Below the pieces are notes generated by a model. The model ran no database searches and was not told the origin of the DNA. It saw nothing but the letters and a program-made list of their open reading frames with translations. Positions 10,546 to 18,418 of a DNA stretch of 64,000 bases are shown piece by piece (position 1 is the stretch's first letter; the number at the start of each line of letters is the position of its first letter). Made by a program: the position numbers and the translations under genes. Source of the stretch: Candidatus Woesearchaeota archaeon (lineage in GTDB: Archaea > Nanobdellota > Nanobdellia > Woesearchaeales > JAFGUC01); NCBI GenBank assembly GCA_016938695.1, contig JAFGUC010000024.1, positions 1-64,000 of the forward strand. The letters are read 5' to 3'.

Positions 10546-11495
10546 ATATTTAAATCATTTGGCAGATATGAATACTTGAATTCTTCTTCTGCAATAAGAA
10601 TGTCATATTCAATGTTATTTATTTTCTTAAGTTCATTCATTGTGCTATGAACTTCCTTAATATTTTTTGTACTAATGTAAAAAATAGTGTTATACTTTCC
10701 AACTGTTTTTGCAGCCCAAAGAATATTTTTGTTGTTCTCAAAAAATTTTGTCTCATTCATATTTATTATAACTGCATATGTCTGATAGTTAATTAACTCA
10801 TAATTAATTGCACAAATGAATTTTTTTATGTAGTTTTGTTGTATTAGTTTTTTTATTCTATAATTGACTGTATCTGCAGAAATGTTTAATTCCTTTGCCA
10901 AATTAATTAATTTTTCTCGAGCATTATTCGCCAAGAGTTTTAATAATTGTTTATCTGTGTTGTCTATTGTTTCTTTAAATCTTAATTTTGAATCCTTTGT
11001 TTCTATTTGTATATTATCAAAACTCTTTGGCATCGATCCGGTTTTATAATCTTTAGTTAGCAAAAGAATTTCAAGACTTTGCACATTCTCTGTTTTTATT
11101 TTTTCAATTAAACTTTCTAGTTCTTCTGTATTTTTTGCAACAAGTGCAATTTCTAAATCATACTTACCTGTATATTTTATGATTGCTCTAATTTGTGGGA
11201 TTGTTTTTAGAAGTTGAATATATTCTTCATCGAATTTTTTTAACTGAATTAACAAATGATAATTATCGTAATTGAACTTTTTTAAATTAACTACTGTTCT
11301 AAATCCTTGAATTAATCCTATGTTTTGGTATGTGTTAATTCTATAATTAACTGAATCTCTTGAAATGTTTGTTATCTTTGCAATTTCAGATAGGGTGAGT
11401 CTAGAATTCTGGCTAAGAATACTCAAAATAGTTCTATCTTTTTTATCAAGTTTTATCTCTGATTTTTTTGATTTTTTGTATTCTGTGTATCTCAC
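10542..11495 (-). CDS. Tandem Lrp/AsnC-family transcription regulator
   Basis: 317 residues starting at GTG. It contains two complete Lrp modules in one chain. HTH 1 lies at about residues 17-65 (LDKKDRTILSIL, then S-R-D-S-V-N-Y-R-I), followed by a RAM-like alpha/beta domain to about 160. HTH 2 lies at about 178-226 (DNTDKQLLKLL, then S-A-D-T-V-N-Y-R-I), followed by a second RAM-like domain. A normal Lrp is 140-170 residues, so this is a fused duplication; such double Lrp proteins are known in archaea. It converges on the surface-protein cluster and is divergent from the HD gene. Its ligand and targets cannot be read from the sequence. Confidence 0.85.
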   Translation of the reverse strand: MRYTEYKKSKKSEIKLDKKDRTILSILSQNSRLTLSEIAKITNISRDSVNYRINTYQNIGLIQGFRTVVNLKKFNYDNYHLLIQLKKFDEEYIQLLKTIPQIRAIIKYTGKYDLEIALVAKNTEELESLIEKIKTENVQSLEILLLTKDYKTGSMPKSFDNIQIETKDSKLRFKETIDNTDKQLLKLLANNAREKLINLAKELNISADTVNYRIKKLIQQNYIKKFICAINYELINYQTYAVIINMNETKFFENNKNILWAAKTVGKYNTIFYISTKNIKEVHSTMNELKKINNIEYDILIAEEEFKYSYLPNDLNI

Positions 11496-11601
11496 GTACT
11501 GTATAAACCTTAATTTCTTTATTATTTTTACGGTTTTTACGTAATTTTTGATGCAATATTTAATAGTTTTCTAGTTATTATTTATTATTGGTGGTGTTAA
11601 C
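11496..11601. promoter_or_regulatory. Divergent intergenic promoter region
   Basis: About 100 AT-rich bases between the Lrp gene (leftwards) and the HD gene (rightwards). It contains tatttaatag near 11555 as a likely TATA element for the HD gene and a GGTGGTG Shine-Dalgarno-like string at 11590-11596. TTTTTACGG and TTTTTACGTAA at 11525-11545 form a short imperfect repeat that could be an Lrp site (inference). Confidence 0.35.
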
Positions 11602-12216
11602 ATGACATATGAACCAATAAACAAAAATGTGGCCGAAGCTTACAAATCGGTTATGCGAGTATTTGATAAAATTGATTTACCTTACCACAATACTACGCAC
11701 GTTTTAGACGTAGCATCAGTTGCAGATACAATTAGTTTACGACTAGGATTAAACCCTTTACAGCGTGAAAAAGTCAATATTGCTGCTTTATTTCACGATA
11801 TAGGGATGTATTATGGAGCTAAAGGTCACGAAGAGAAAAGTGCAGAAATTGCGTATTCTTATTTAGTTCGCGCTGGATTTGGAAATTCTTATGCACACGA
11901 CGTTGCAAATGCTATTTTACCAACTAAGCTATTTCCAAATGGTCCTACAGGTGGATTTACTACTCCTGGCGATTACTTACTTGGAAAAATTCTTTGTGAT
12001 GCAGATGTAGACAATTTTGGACGGTCTGATTTCTTTTCTTTAGGTGAATTAGTCCGACAAGAAATAGGTGTAACTGATCCTTTAGCGTGGAGTAAATCAA
12101 GTTTGAATTTACTAAATGCACACAAGTTTTACACTTGGGAGTCAGGTTCTTCACGTGATGTGCAGAAACAAAAGAATGTTGCTGAATTAGAAGAGCGTAT
12201 TTTGCAGTACGCTTAA
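11602..12216 (+). CDS. HD-domain phosphohydrolase
   Basis: 204 residues. Metal-binding HD-superfamily residues are visible: H33 (in N-T-T-H), the H65-D66 pair in AALFHDIGMYYG, a further His in K-G-H-E-E-K-S, and a late Asp cluster around ILCDADVDNFG. The fold is that of small soluble metal-dependent phosphohydrolases acting on nucleotides or other phosphoesters; the substrate cannot be predicted. It has a good SD (GGTGGTG). It stands alone between the Lrp and Fic genes. Confidence 0.8.
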   Translation: MTYEPINKNVAEAYKSVMRVFDKIDLPYHNTTHVLDVASVADTISLRLGLNPLQREKVNIAALFHDIGMYYGAKGHEEKSAEIAYSYLVRAGFGNSYAHDVANAILPTKLFPNGPTGGFTTPGDYLLGKILCDADVDNFGRSDFFSLGELVRQEIGVTDPLAWSKSSLNLLNAHKFYTWESGSSRDVQKQKNVAELEERILQYA

Positions 12217-12225
12217 ATTATTTTA

Positions 12226-12345
12226 CTAATTATCTACTAGTTTCTACTAAATTAGTATTTGTCGGGATTATGCCTTTTAATTCCTAATTATCTACTAATT
12301 TCTACTAATTTAGTATGTTTTTTTACTAATTTTTAAAATTTAGTA
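12226..12345 (+). repeat. Array of TACTAA/TTAGTA palindromic repeats upstream of fic
   Basis: A 32-base direct repeat occurs at 12226-12257 and 12284-12315 with 30 of 32 matches. Each copy ends in the near-perfect palindrome TACTAAWTTAGTA. A third, degenerate inverted repeat (ACTAATTTTTAAAATTTAGT) lies at 12325-12344, just before the TATA-like ttatataat at 12353. The spacing of the two full copies is 58 bases. The arrangement looks like multiple operator sites for a dimeric DNA-binding protein controlling the fic gene. Confidence 0.7.
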
Positions 12346-12352
12346 GAAAGGC

Positions 12353-12366
12353 TTATATAATTATTA
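12353..12366 (+). promoter_or_regulatory. TATA box of fic
   Basis: ttatataattatta ends 15 bases before the ATG at 12382 and starts 29 before it, with no SD in between, so the transcript is probably leaderless. It directly abuts the palindrome array. Confidence 0.5.
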
Positions 12367-12381
12367 TATTTAATTTTCATT

Positions 12382-13623
12382 ATGAAATTACCTGAAAAGC
12401 CTTCACAAATTGAATTAAATGAGGATATTTTTAAGTTTATACAAGATAATAATCTTTTTGGGAAAGTAAAAGAGTTTAATAAAAAACATTTATATTGGGA
12501 TGAAGTAAAACATAGACTTTCAAATATTGCTGAACAAAAGCCAATTTGGAGTTTAATGAAATTCTTCAGGCTCGAAAAATACGAGTCAATTCCTATATTA
12601 AATCTAAAATACATAATTTCTCCTGCAATAATGGTTTTTTTACAAAAATGTGATCAATCTTTGGCTGGAAATATTGAAACTCAAACAAGTACTTTAGGTT
12701 TAGAGAAAAAATATATTGTAAGTTCTTTAATGGAAGAAGCAATTGCGTCTAGTATGATTGAAGGTGCAGCAACAACTCGAAAAGAAGCAAAAAAAATGCT
12801 TAAAGAGAAGCGAAAACCTGTTGATATAAGTGAACATATGGTTGTTAATGGTTATGAAACTATGCAAATGATTACTTCTAGAAAAAATGAAAAGTTAACT
12901 CCTGAATTTTTGCTAGAAATCCAAGCTAATATCACTAAAAACACTTTAAAAGATGGTTCTGATGTTGGAAAATTTAGAGATAATAATGATGTTGTAGTTG
13001 GTGATGATTCTGATCCTGATTTGATTTATCATATTCCTCCAGATTTTCATAAAGTTAAATCTTTAATTGAAGAAGTTTGCTTGTTTGCAAATAATGATTC
13101 TGAAGATTTTATTCATCCAATAATTAAAGGAATCGCTCTACATTTTTTAATCGGATACATTCATCCATTTAACGATGGAAATGGTCGAACTGCACGAAGT
13201 GTATTTTATTGGTATGTTTTATCTAAAGGTTATTGGTTATTTGAATATATGGCAGTTTCTCGTCGTATATATAGATCTAAATCTAAATATGGATTAGCTT
13301 ACTTGTATACTGAGTATGACGACTTTGATTTAACATATTTTATCAAGTACAACTTACAAGCAATTAATGAGGCAATTGATGATTTATTGAAATATATTGA
13401 ATTAAAGAAGAATTCTACTACTAAAGTTTATCCTAAATTGAATTATCGTCAAAGTAGTATTTTGCGTGATATAACTTCAGATAAGAAAGTTACCATAAAA
13501 AGTATTTCAACATCTTATGGTATTGCATATGAAACTGCTAGAACTGATTTGATGAAAATTTACTCATTAGGATACGCTAAGATGATTAAGGAAGGAAAAG
13601 AACTAGTTTTTTTACTTTCTTGA
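12382..13623 (+). CDS. Fic-family AMP transferase with C-terminal winged helix
   Basis: 413 residues. The catalytic Fic motif H-P-F-N-D-G-N-G-R-T-A-R is complete at residues 261-272, with the catalytic His first. Upstream, S-S-M-I-E-G at 123-128 matches the (S/T)xxxE(G/N) inhibitory helix, so this is a self-inhibited class II Fic enzyme expected to transfer AMP to a protein hydroxyl. The C-terminus (about 350-413) is a winged HTH (Y-R-Q-S-S-I-L-R-D-I, S-Y-G-I-A-Y-E-T-A-R-T-D-L). The N-terminus is a helical Fic_N-like region. The HTH and the operator-like repeats just upstream suggest autoregulation. The target protein is unknown; the 3' end overlaps the convergent cupin gene by 12 bases. Confidence 0.92.
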   Translation: MKLPEKPSQIELNEDIFKFIQDNNLFGKVKEFNKKHLYWDEVKHRLSNIAEQKPIWSLMKFFRLEKYESIPILNLKYIISPAIMVFLQKCDQSLAGNIETQTSTLGLEKKYIVSSLMEEAIASSMIEGAATTRKEAKKMLKEKRKPVDISEHMVVNGYETMQMITSRKNEKLTPEFLLEIQANITKNTLKDGSDVGKFRDNNDVVVGDDSDPDLIYHIPPDFHKVKSLIEEVCLFANNDSEDFIHPIIKGIALHFLIGYIHPFNDGNGRTARSVFYWYVLSKGYWLFEYMAVSRRIYRSKSKYGLAYLYTEYDDFDLTYFIKYNLQAINEAIDDLLKYIELKKNSTTKVYPKLNYRQSSILRDITSDKKVTIKSISTSYGIAYETARTDLMKIYSLGYAKMIKEGKELVFLLS

Positions 13624-13950
13624 ATATTCATCTTCAATTCTTATGATGTCATTTTCTTGAAATTCTCCTGTAGAAATTTCTAGGATAACTAATTTGTTAT
13701 TTTCTGTTATTGCTCTATGTTTAGTCAGTTTTTGGATATGAAATTCATCGCCTTGTTTTGCTTCTAACGTTTTATCGTTTAGAATAATTTTTCCTTCGCC
13801 TTCTAATATTTTCCAGAACTCATCTCTTTTTTCATGATATTGCAGACTAAGTTTTGAGTTTGGGTTAACTGTGATGATTTTTACAGTTGACTTTTCATTA
13901 TGTGTAAATTGTTCGAATTTTCCCCAAGGTCTTGTTTCTTCGTATTTCAT
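13612..13950 (-). CDS. Cupin protein like the mannose-6-phosphate isomerase type II domain
   Basis: 112 residues. The opening (E-T-R-P-W-G-K-F), the metal-binding motif around Q-Y-H-E-K-R-D-E-F-W and the second cupin motif (G-D-E-F-H-I-Q-K-L-T-K-H-R-A) match the C-terminal isomerase cupin of bifunctional ManC/AlgA (PMI type II). The guanylyltransferase part is absent, so it is a stand-alone single-cupin enzyme, as in several archaea. It would interconvert fructose-6-P and mannose-6-P and supply mannose to the glycan locus that follows. Convergent with fic. Confidence 0.8.
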   Translation of the reverse strand: MKYEETRPWGKFEQFTHNEKSTVKIITVNPNSKLSLQYHEKRDEFWKILEGEGKIILNDKTLEAKQGDEFHIQKLTKHRAITENNKLVILEISTGEFQENDIIRIEDEYSRK

Positions 13951-14028
13951 TTTTATTCTTCTAGTTTATTTACTTAAATTATTTTCGGGTTTTTAGGCGC
14001 AAATTATTTAAATAAATTTATCTTTTTA

Positions 14029-14268
14029 ATGAATATGACCGACGTTCAAGAGTTAAAGAAGATTCTAGTTTCTAATCATGAAGTATTGATGAAAAAATTA
14101 TCTACAACTAACCTATCCGGAAAGTGGGTAGCTGTTGCTAATAAAAAAGTTTTCTCAGGTACAAATTATTCTAAAGTATTAAGTGATGCTAAAGATATTC
14201 AACCTGAACAAAGTAAGATATTAATTACCAAAATAAATTCTGGAAAGGTTTCCTCTCTTAGGTTTTAA
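14029..14268 (+). CDS. DUF5678-like small protein
   Basis: 79 residues (a second ATG lies at 14035). An N-terminal helix is followed by the pattern L-S-G-K-W-V-A-V-A-N-K-K-V-F-S-G and a helix with S-D-A-K, then a strand with I-L-I-T-K-I. This matches the short DUF5678 beta-alpha domain. TATA-like aattatttaaataaa lies about 25 bases upstream, with no SD, so leaderless. The next gene starts four bases after its stop and encodes a retropepsin-like protease, so the two are a transcriptional pair. Function unknown. Confidence 0.65.
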   Translation: MNMTDVQELKKILVSNHEVLMKKLSTTNLSGKWVAVANKKVFSGTNYSKVLSDAKDIQPEQSKILITKINSGKVSSLRF

Positions 14269-14272
14269 TAAA

Positions 14273-14722
14273 TTGGTAAATCAGTTCTATAAAGGGAAGA
14301 TTATTAGTAGAAAATCTTCAGATGGATATATGTTGAATCAATTGAGTGTTCCGGTTCTAATTTGTCATCCAAATTCAGATAAGTGTCACATGACTGATTT
14401 AATAGTTGATACAGGTGCAGATAGAAGTATGATTTCTTACAGATTTGGAATTGAGTTAGGTTTAGAGGCACCCGGAGAAAAAGATATTACTAAAATAGTG
14501 AAAACTGCTGATAATAGAGACGTTCATTATATAGAGAGAAAAGTAGATTTACATATTGGTGAAAAACTAGATCTTAATAACTTCAAAATTTGTTGGTGTT
14601 CTAAACCTGGTGTGAATTATAATTTTCTTGGCATGGATATCCTATCATCTTTAAAATTGATTTTAGTTAAGAAAGAATTTTATTTGGTTGATCCAGACCA
14701 TTGTGTTGGTTGTAAGAAGTGA
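14273..14722 (+). CDS. Retropepsin-like aspartic protease (clan AA)
   Basis: 149 residues from a TTG at 14273; an internal ATG at 14330 would give 130. The active-site motif L-I-V-D-T-G-A-D-R-S (catalytic Asp near residue 46) and the later F-L-G-M-D-I-L match the single-domain, dimer-forming retroviral-type aspartyl protease fold. Extra cysteines (C31, C38, the I-C-W-C segment and C-V-G-C at the C-terminus) are unusual for this family and might bind metal or form disulfides. No signal peptide is seen, so it is cytoplasmic. It pairs with the DUF5678-like gene. Confidence 0.75.
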   Translation: MVNQFYKGKIISRKSSDGYMLNQLSVPVLICHPNSDKCHMTDLIVDTGADRSMISYRFGIELGLEAPGEKDITKIVKTADNRDVHYIERKVDLHIGEKLDLNNFKICWCSKPGVNYNFLGMDILSSLKLILVKKEFYLVDPDHCVGCKK

Positions 14723-14732
14723 ATATTTTTAA

Positions 14733-16055
14733 ATGAATTCTCCTTATTTTCTTTTAATGATTAAATCTCAATTATCCAAATTACGTAAATTGGGCTTAAT
14801 TGGCTATTTCAAACATATGTTTTTAGAAAATAGATCTGACTCTCAAACTATTTTCAAAAATACTTTTTGGCTGTTTTTAGCTGAAGGTGTTAACAAAGGT
14901 TTAATGTTTTTTTTAACAATTTTAATAGCTAGGTCTTTAGGTGCATCTGGTTATGGTCAGTTTGCTTTTGCTTTATCTTTTACTTCTTTGTTTGCTGTTT
15001 TTGCTGATTTTGGTTTATCTACTTTAACTATTCGTGAAGTTGCTAGAAATAAATCTTTAGTTAAGAAGTATGTTGACAATATTTCTGTAATTAAGATGTT
15101 TTTAGGTGTTATTACTTTTGGTTTGATTTTTTTAATAGTTCAGTTTATGGGTAAGTCTTCTTCTGTTAAGACGTTAGTTTATTTGTTTGGTGTTTATGTG
15201 ATTTTGAATAGTTTCTCGGAGTTTTTTCGTTCGGTTTTCCGTGCTTTTGAGAAGATGCAGTATGAGGCTGTGTCGAAGATTGTTCAGGGGTTGGTTTTGT
15301 TTTTTGTTGGGCTTTTAGTTTTACATTTAGGTGCTACTTACGTTGTTTTGGCGTATGTTGTTGGTTCGTTTTTTGGTTTGATTGCTTCTTTGTTTTATTT
15401 ACGGAAATTTAGTTGGGTCAAGTTGGAATTGGATTTTGGTATTTGGAAGTCGGTGTTGAAAGAAAGCTGGCCTTTTGCACTAGGTTCTATTTTTGTTTCA
15501 GTGTATTTTAGTATAGATTCTTTAATGATTTCATTTTTCAAAGGTGATACTGAATTGGGTTATTATGCTTTAGCATATGGTATTATGACTGGATTTTATA
15601 TTATTCCGTCATTGTTGTCTAATGTATATTTTCCTAAATTGTCATATGCTTATAAGCATGATGGGAAAAAACTAAAAAAATTAATATGGAGTTTTATAAA
15701 AAAGATATCTTTGATTGTCTTTTTACTAGTTTTACTATTATTCTTTTGTTCAAAACCATTTTTTGATTTTGTGTATGGTGATGGATTTAACAATTCTGTT
15801 GGTGTGTTTAAACTGCTTATCTTTGTTTTAGTTTTCAAATTCTACGGTTTTCCATTTGGATTTTTATTATCTGCTTCAGATGGTCAGAAGAAAAGATTAT
15901 TCGCTCAAGGAACAACTGCTTTATTTAATATAATTACTAATTTAATATTTATTCCTTGGCTAGGAATAATGGGTGCAGCGATAACTACTTTAATGAGTGA
16001 ATTTTTATTAGTTTGTTTATATGTATTTTTCACTAGAAAGATGGTGTTTAAGTAA
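14733..16055 (+). CDS. Polysaccharide flippase (Wzx/RfbX-like, MATE-like fold)
   Basis: 440 residues with about 12-14 hydrophobic helices. The N-terminal pattern N-T-F-W-L-F-L-A-E-G-V-N-K-G and the following A-R-S-L-G-A-S-G-Y-G-Q-F-A-F-A belong to the polysaccharide biosynthesis (PST) flippases that move lipid-linked oligosaccharides across the membrane. A later ATG at 14757 is an alternative start. Codons in the stretch near 15190-15470 end in G far more often (TTG, GAG, AAG, CAG, TCG) than in the rest of the gene, a local composition shift. The next gene starts at the base after its stop. Confidence 0.88.
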   Translation: MNSPYFLLMIKSQLSKLRKLGLIGYFKHMFLENRSDSQTIFKNTFWLFLAEGVNKGLMFFLTILIARSLGASGYGQFAFALSFTSLFAVFADFGLSTLTIREVARNKSLVKKYVDNISVIKMFLGVITFGLIFLIVQFMGKSSSVKTLVYLFGVYVILNSFSEFFRSVFRAFEKMQYEAVSKIVQGLVLFFVGLLVLHLGATYVVLAYVVGSFFGLIASLFYLRKFSWVKLELDFGIWKSVLKESWPFALGSIFVSVYFSIDSLMISFFKGDTELGYYALAYGIMTGFYIIPSLLSNVYFPKLSYAYKHDGKKLKKLIWSFIKKISLIVFLLVLLLFFCSKPFFDFVYGDGFNNSVGVFKLLIFVLVFKFYGFPFGFLLSASDGQKKRLFAQGTTALFNIITNLIFIPWLGIMGAAITTLMSEFLLVCLYVFFTRKMVFK

Positions 16056-17270
16056 ATGGAAATAAAAAATATCTTAATTTCAAATGTATATTCTTGGAAG
16101 AATAAAGGCGATGCCGCTATAGTTATGTGTATGATGGATGATATTCGAAAGCAATTCCCAAATGCTAAAATAACTATAAGTAGTCATGATTCTGAAGATA
16201 AAGGAAAATACGGTGAAGATGATTTTGAATTAAATGTTGAAAGATATGTATTCAAATCACACAATAAACTGATAAAAATACTAGAACTGATGTGTTTTAT
16301 AGTCAAAATTGCATTTTTCAGGTCTTTTTTGGTGAAAAAACAGATTTCTAAGTTGTTATTTGGGTCATTATTTTCAAAAAAGATAAATTCTTACTCTAAC
16401 TTCGATTTGATAATTGCTTGTGGTGGTGGATATTTACTAGCAAAATCTTGGCGAAGTATTTTTCGTTTAATTCCATTTTGTTACGATTTTTATTTCGCAA
16501 AACTGTTTAAAAAACCATATATTATGTATAATCAATCGATAGGACCATTTAACAACAAGTTGGATAGACTGATAATTAAACATTACATTGAAAATGCTAA
16601 ATTGATTATTTGTAGAGAAAATATTACATTCCAACGACTCAAATCAATGAATCTGCAAAATTTATTATTGTCGAATGATGTAGCATTTAACTTATCGCCT
16701 AGCCCAACTCAAGTTTTAAATAGTTATTATTATGACAGTTCAAAAATGAATGTTGGAATAACCGTTCGTTCTTGGTTTTCTGATAAACGTCAGAATCAAT
16801 ATGAAAAATCAATTGCTAACTTTATCGAAGATAGTTCATCGCTGAATTTTTATTTTATCCCGCAAGTAATTTACAAGATTGGGGGTGACGACGATTTGAT
16901 AACTGCGAACAGGATATTCAAATTGCTATCTGAAGATGCAAGGAAAAGAGTTAATATTATTTGTGAAGATATATCACCATCACAAATTAAATATGTCATA
17001 TCAAAAATGAATTATTTTGTGGGAACAAGAATGCACTCTAATATTTTTGCGTTAGGAGCGGGAATAAAAACTATTGCCATATCCTATGAACCAAAAACTC
17101 GTGGAATAATGCAAACATTAGGTCTTGAAGAATATGTAATAGAAATGACAGATATTGATACTGCGAATTTATCGGTTCTGTTCACAAGGTTAGTAAAAGA
17201 TAATAACTATTTTAAAAGAATTGAAAATATTAAAACAGTTTATACAAATTTGAAATCTTATTTAGAATAG
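16056..17270 (+). CDS. Polysaccharide pyruvyl transferase family protein
   Basis: 404 residues. The N-terminal W-K-N-K-G-D-A-A-I-V and the C-terminal V-G-T-R-M-H-S-N-I-F-A-L-G segment match the PF04230 (CsaB/WcaK-like) family, a GT-B-like fold that uses phosphoenolpyruvate to add ketal pyruvate to sugars. The middle has A-C-G-G-G-Y-L-L and Y-N-Q-S-I-G-P-F, also typical. It lies directly after the flippase and ends convergent with the GT4 gene (13-base overlap). It probably decorates the cell-surface glycan. Confidence 0.85.
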   Translation: MEIKNILISNVYSWKNKGDAAIVMCMMDDIRKQFPNAKITISSHDSEDKGKYGEDDFELNVERYVFKSHNKLIKILELMCFIVKIAFFRSFLVKKQISKLLFGSLFSKKINSYSNFDLIIACGGGYLLAKSWRSIFRLIPFCYDFYFAKLFKKPYIMYNQSIGPFNNKLDRLIIKHYIENAKLIICRENITFQRLKSMNLQNLLLSNDVAFNLSPSPTQVLNSYYYDSSKMNVGITVRSWFSDKRQNQYEKSIANFIEDSSSLNFYFIPQVIYKIGGDDDLITANRIFKLLSEDARKRVNIICEDISPSQIKYVISKMNYFVGTRMHSNIFALGAGIKTIAISYEPKTRGIMQTLGLEEYVIEMTDIDTANLSVLFTRLVKDNNYFKRIENIKTVYTNLKSYLE

Positions 17271-18418
17271 ATTTTTATCAATTTTTGATAATGTTTATCT
17301 TTACTAAAATCTCTTTTTAACTTGGTAAGCCCATATTCTCCAAGCTTCTTTGATAATTTTTCGTTATTATATAATTTTAACATTTCTTTCGCAAGAACCT
17401 TGTAGTTACCCATCTCAAATAAGAATCCGTTTTTATTCTGTTCTACTAAATCAGGATAACCTCCAACATTTGAAGCAATTATTGGTTTTTCATATTGCAT
17501 GGCTTCTAATGCAACGAGTGGATTATTTTCTAACCAAACACTAGGCATAATTACAGCTATACATTTTCTATAATACTTTTCTAATTTGTTATTATCAATT
17601 CTTCCTAAAAAATTAACATTTTCTATGATGTTTAAATCTTTAGATAGTTGTTTTAAATTATTTAGTTCTGGTCCGTCTCCAATTATATCAAATGTACAAT
17701 TTGATACCCCTTTTTTTTTAATTTCTGCAAGAGATCTAAAAACAACATCAATACCTTTTTCATCAGAGACTCGTCCAACGTACAGAAATCGCTTAGTATC
17801 AATTTCTGTCGATATATTTTTCTTACTTATTTCAACAAAATTCGGAATATAAACAACACGATTTCTATTTAAATTTAAAGCTTCAATGATATATTTTTGC
17901 AAACTTGTAGATGGGCAAATAAAATAGTCAATATATTTTTTGTTAAAACTAATTTCGATTCTTGCTTTTATGAGTTTGAGCACAAATGAAATTTTATTTT
18001 TGGTATTGTGAAAGTCTTCTTGTAATATTTCTTTTGCAATTGATTTTTTATCTTTGAGTTTTTTATTCCAAATCCCATTTCCCGGAGTAACATATAAAAA
18101 AGTATGTAAAGTTCTAATAAATTTGATGTGTGGATATTTTTTCTTTAAAGAATATACTGAATTTGAAATCACTCTATTTGTAGAGTGAATATGAATTACA
18201 TCAGGGTTAAACTTTTTAATTAATTCTTCAACAGATTTTCTTTGTTCTAAGTTATACACTCGCTTAAGATATCCGATAATAGTTGTACTTTCTCTTTCTG
18301 CACCATAATAAGTTACTACTTTATGTTCTTTGCTTTCTAAAAGGATTTCTGTATCTCTAACAACTTTTTCTCCACCCGCAAATGGAAGTTTCACATCATG
18401 AATTTGTAATATTTTCAT
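17258..18418 (-). CDS. Glycosyltransferase family 4 (GT-B)
   Basis: 386 residues from ATG 18418. GAGGT upstream at the right distance supports this start over an ATG 15 bases earlier. GT4 marks are L-P-F-A-G-G-E-K near the N-terminus, Y-V-G-R-V-S-D-E-K-G-I-D-V in the middle and M-P-S-V-W-L-E-N-N-P-L-V-A-L-E-A-M in the donor-binding E-x7-E region. It is the last gene of the minus-strand glycan operon and overlaps its upstream neighbour. The sugar specificity is unknown. Confidence 0.88.
   Translation of the reverse strand: MKILQIHDVKLPFAGGEKVVRDTEILLESKEHKVVTYYGAERESTTIIGYLKRVYNLEQRKSVEELIKKFNPDVIHIHSTNRVISNSVYSLKKKYPHIKFIRTLHTFLYVTPGNGIWNKKLKDKKSIAKEILQEDFHNTKNKISFVLKLIKARIEISFNKKYIDYFICPSTSLQKYIIEALNLNRNRVVYIPNFVEISKKNISTEIDTKRFLYVGRVSDEKGIDVVFRSLAEIKKKGVSNCTFDIIGDGPELNNLKQLSKDLNIIENVNFLGRIDNNKLEKYYRKCIAVIMPSVWLENNPLVALEAMQYEKPIIASNVGGYPDLVEQNKNGFLFEMGNYKVLAKEMLKLYNNEKLSKKLGEYGLTKLKRDFSKDKHYQKLIKIYSK

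Noticed and set aside
12226-12345. TACTAA repeat array as CRISPR
   Set aside because: Only two full copies with no regular spacer series; palindromes at a promoter fit operators better.
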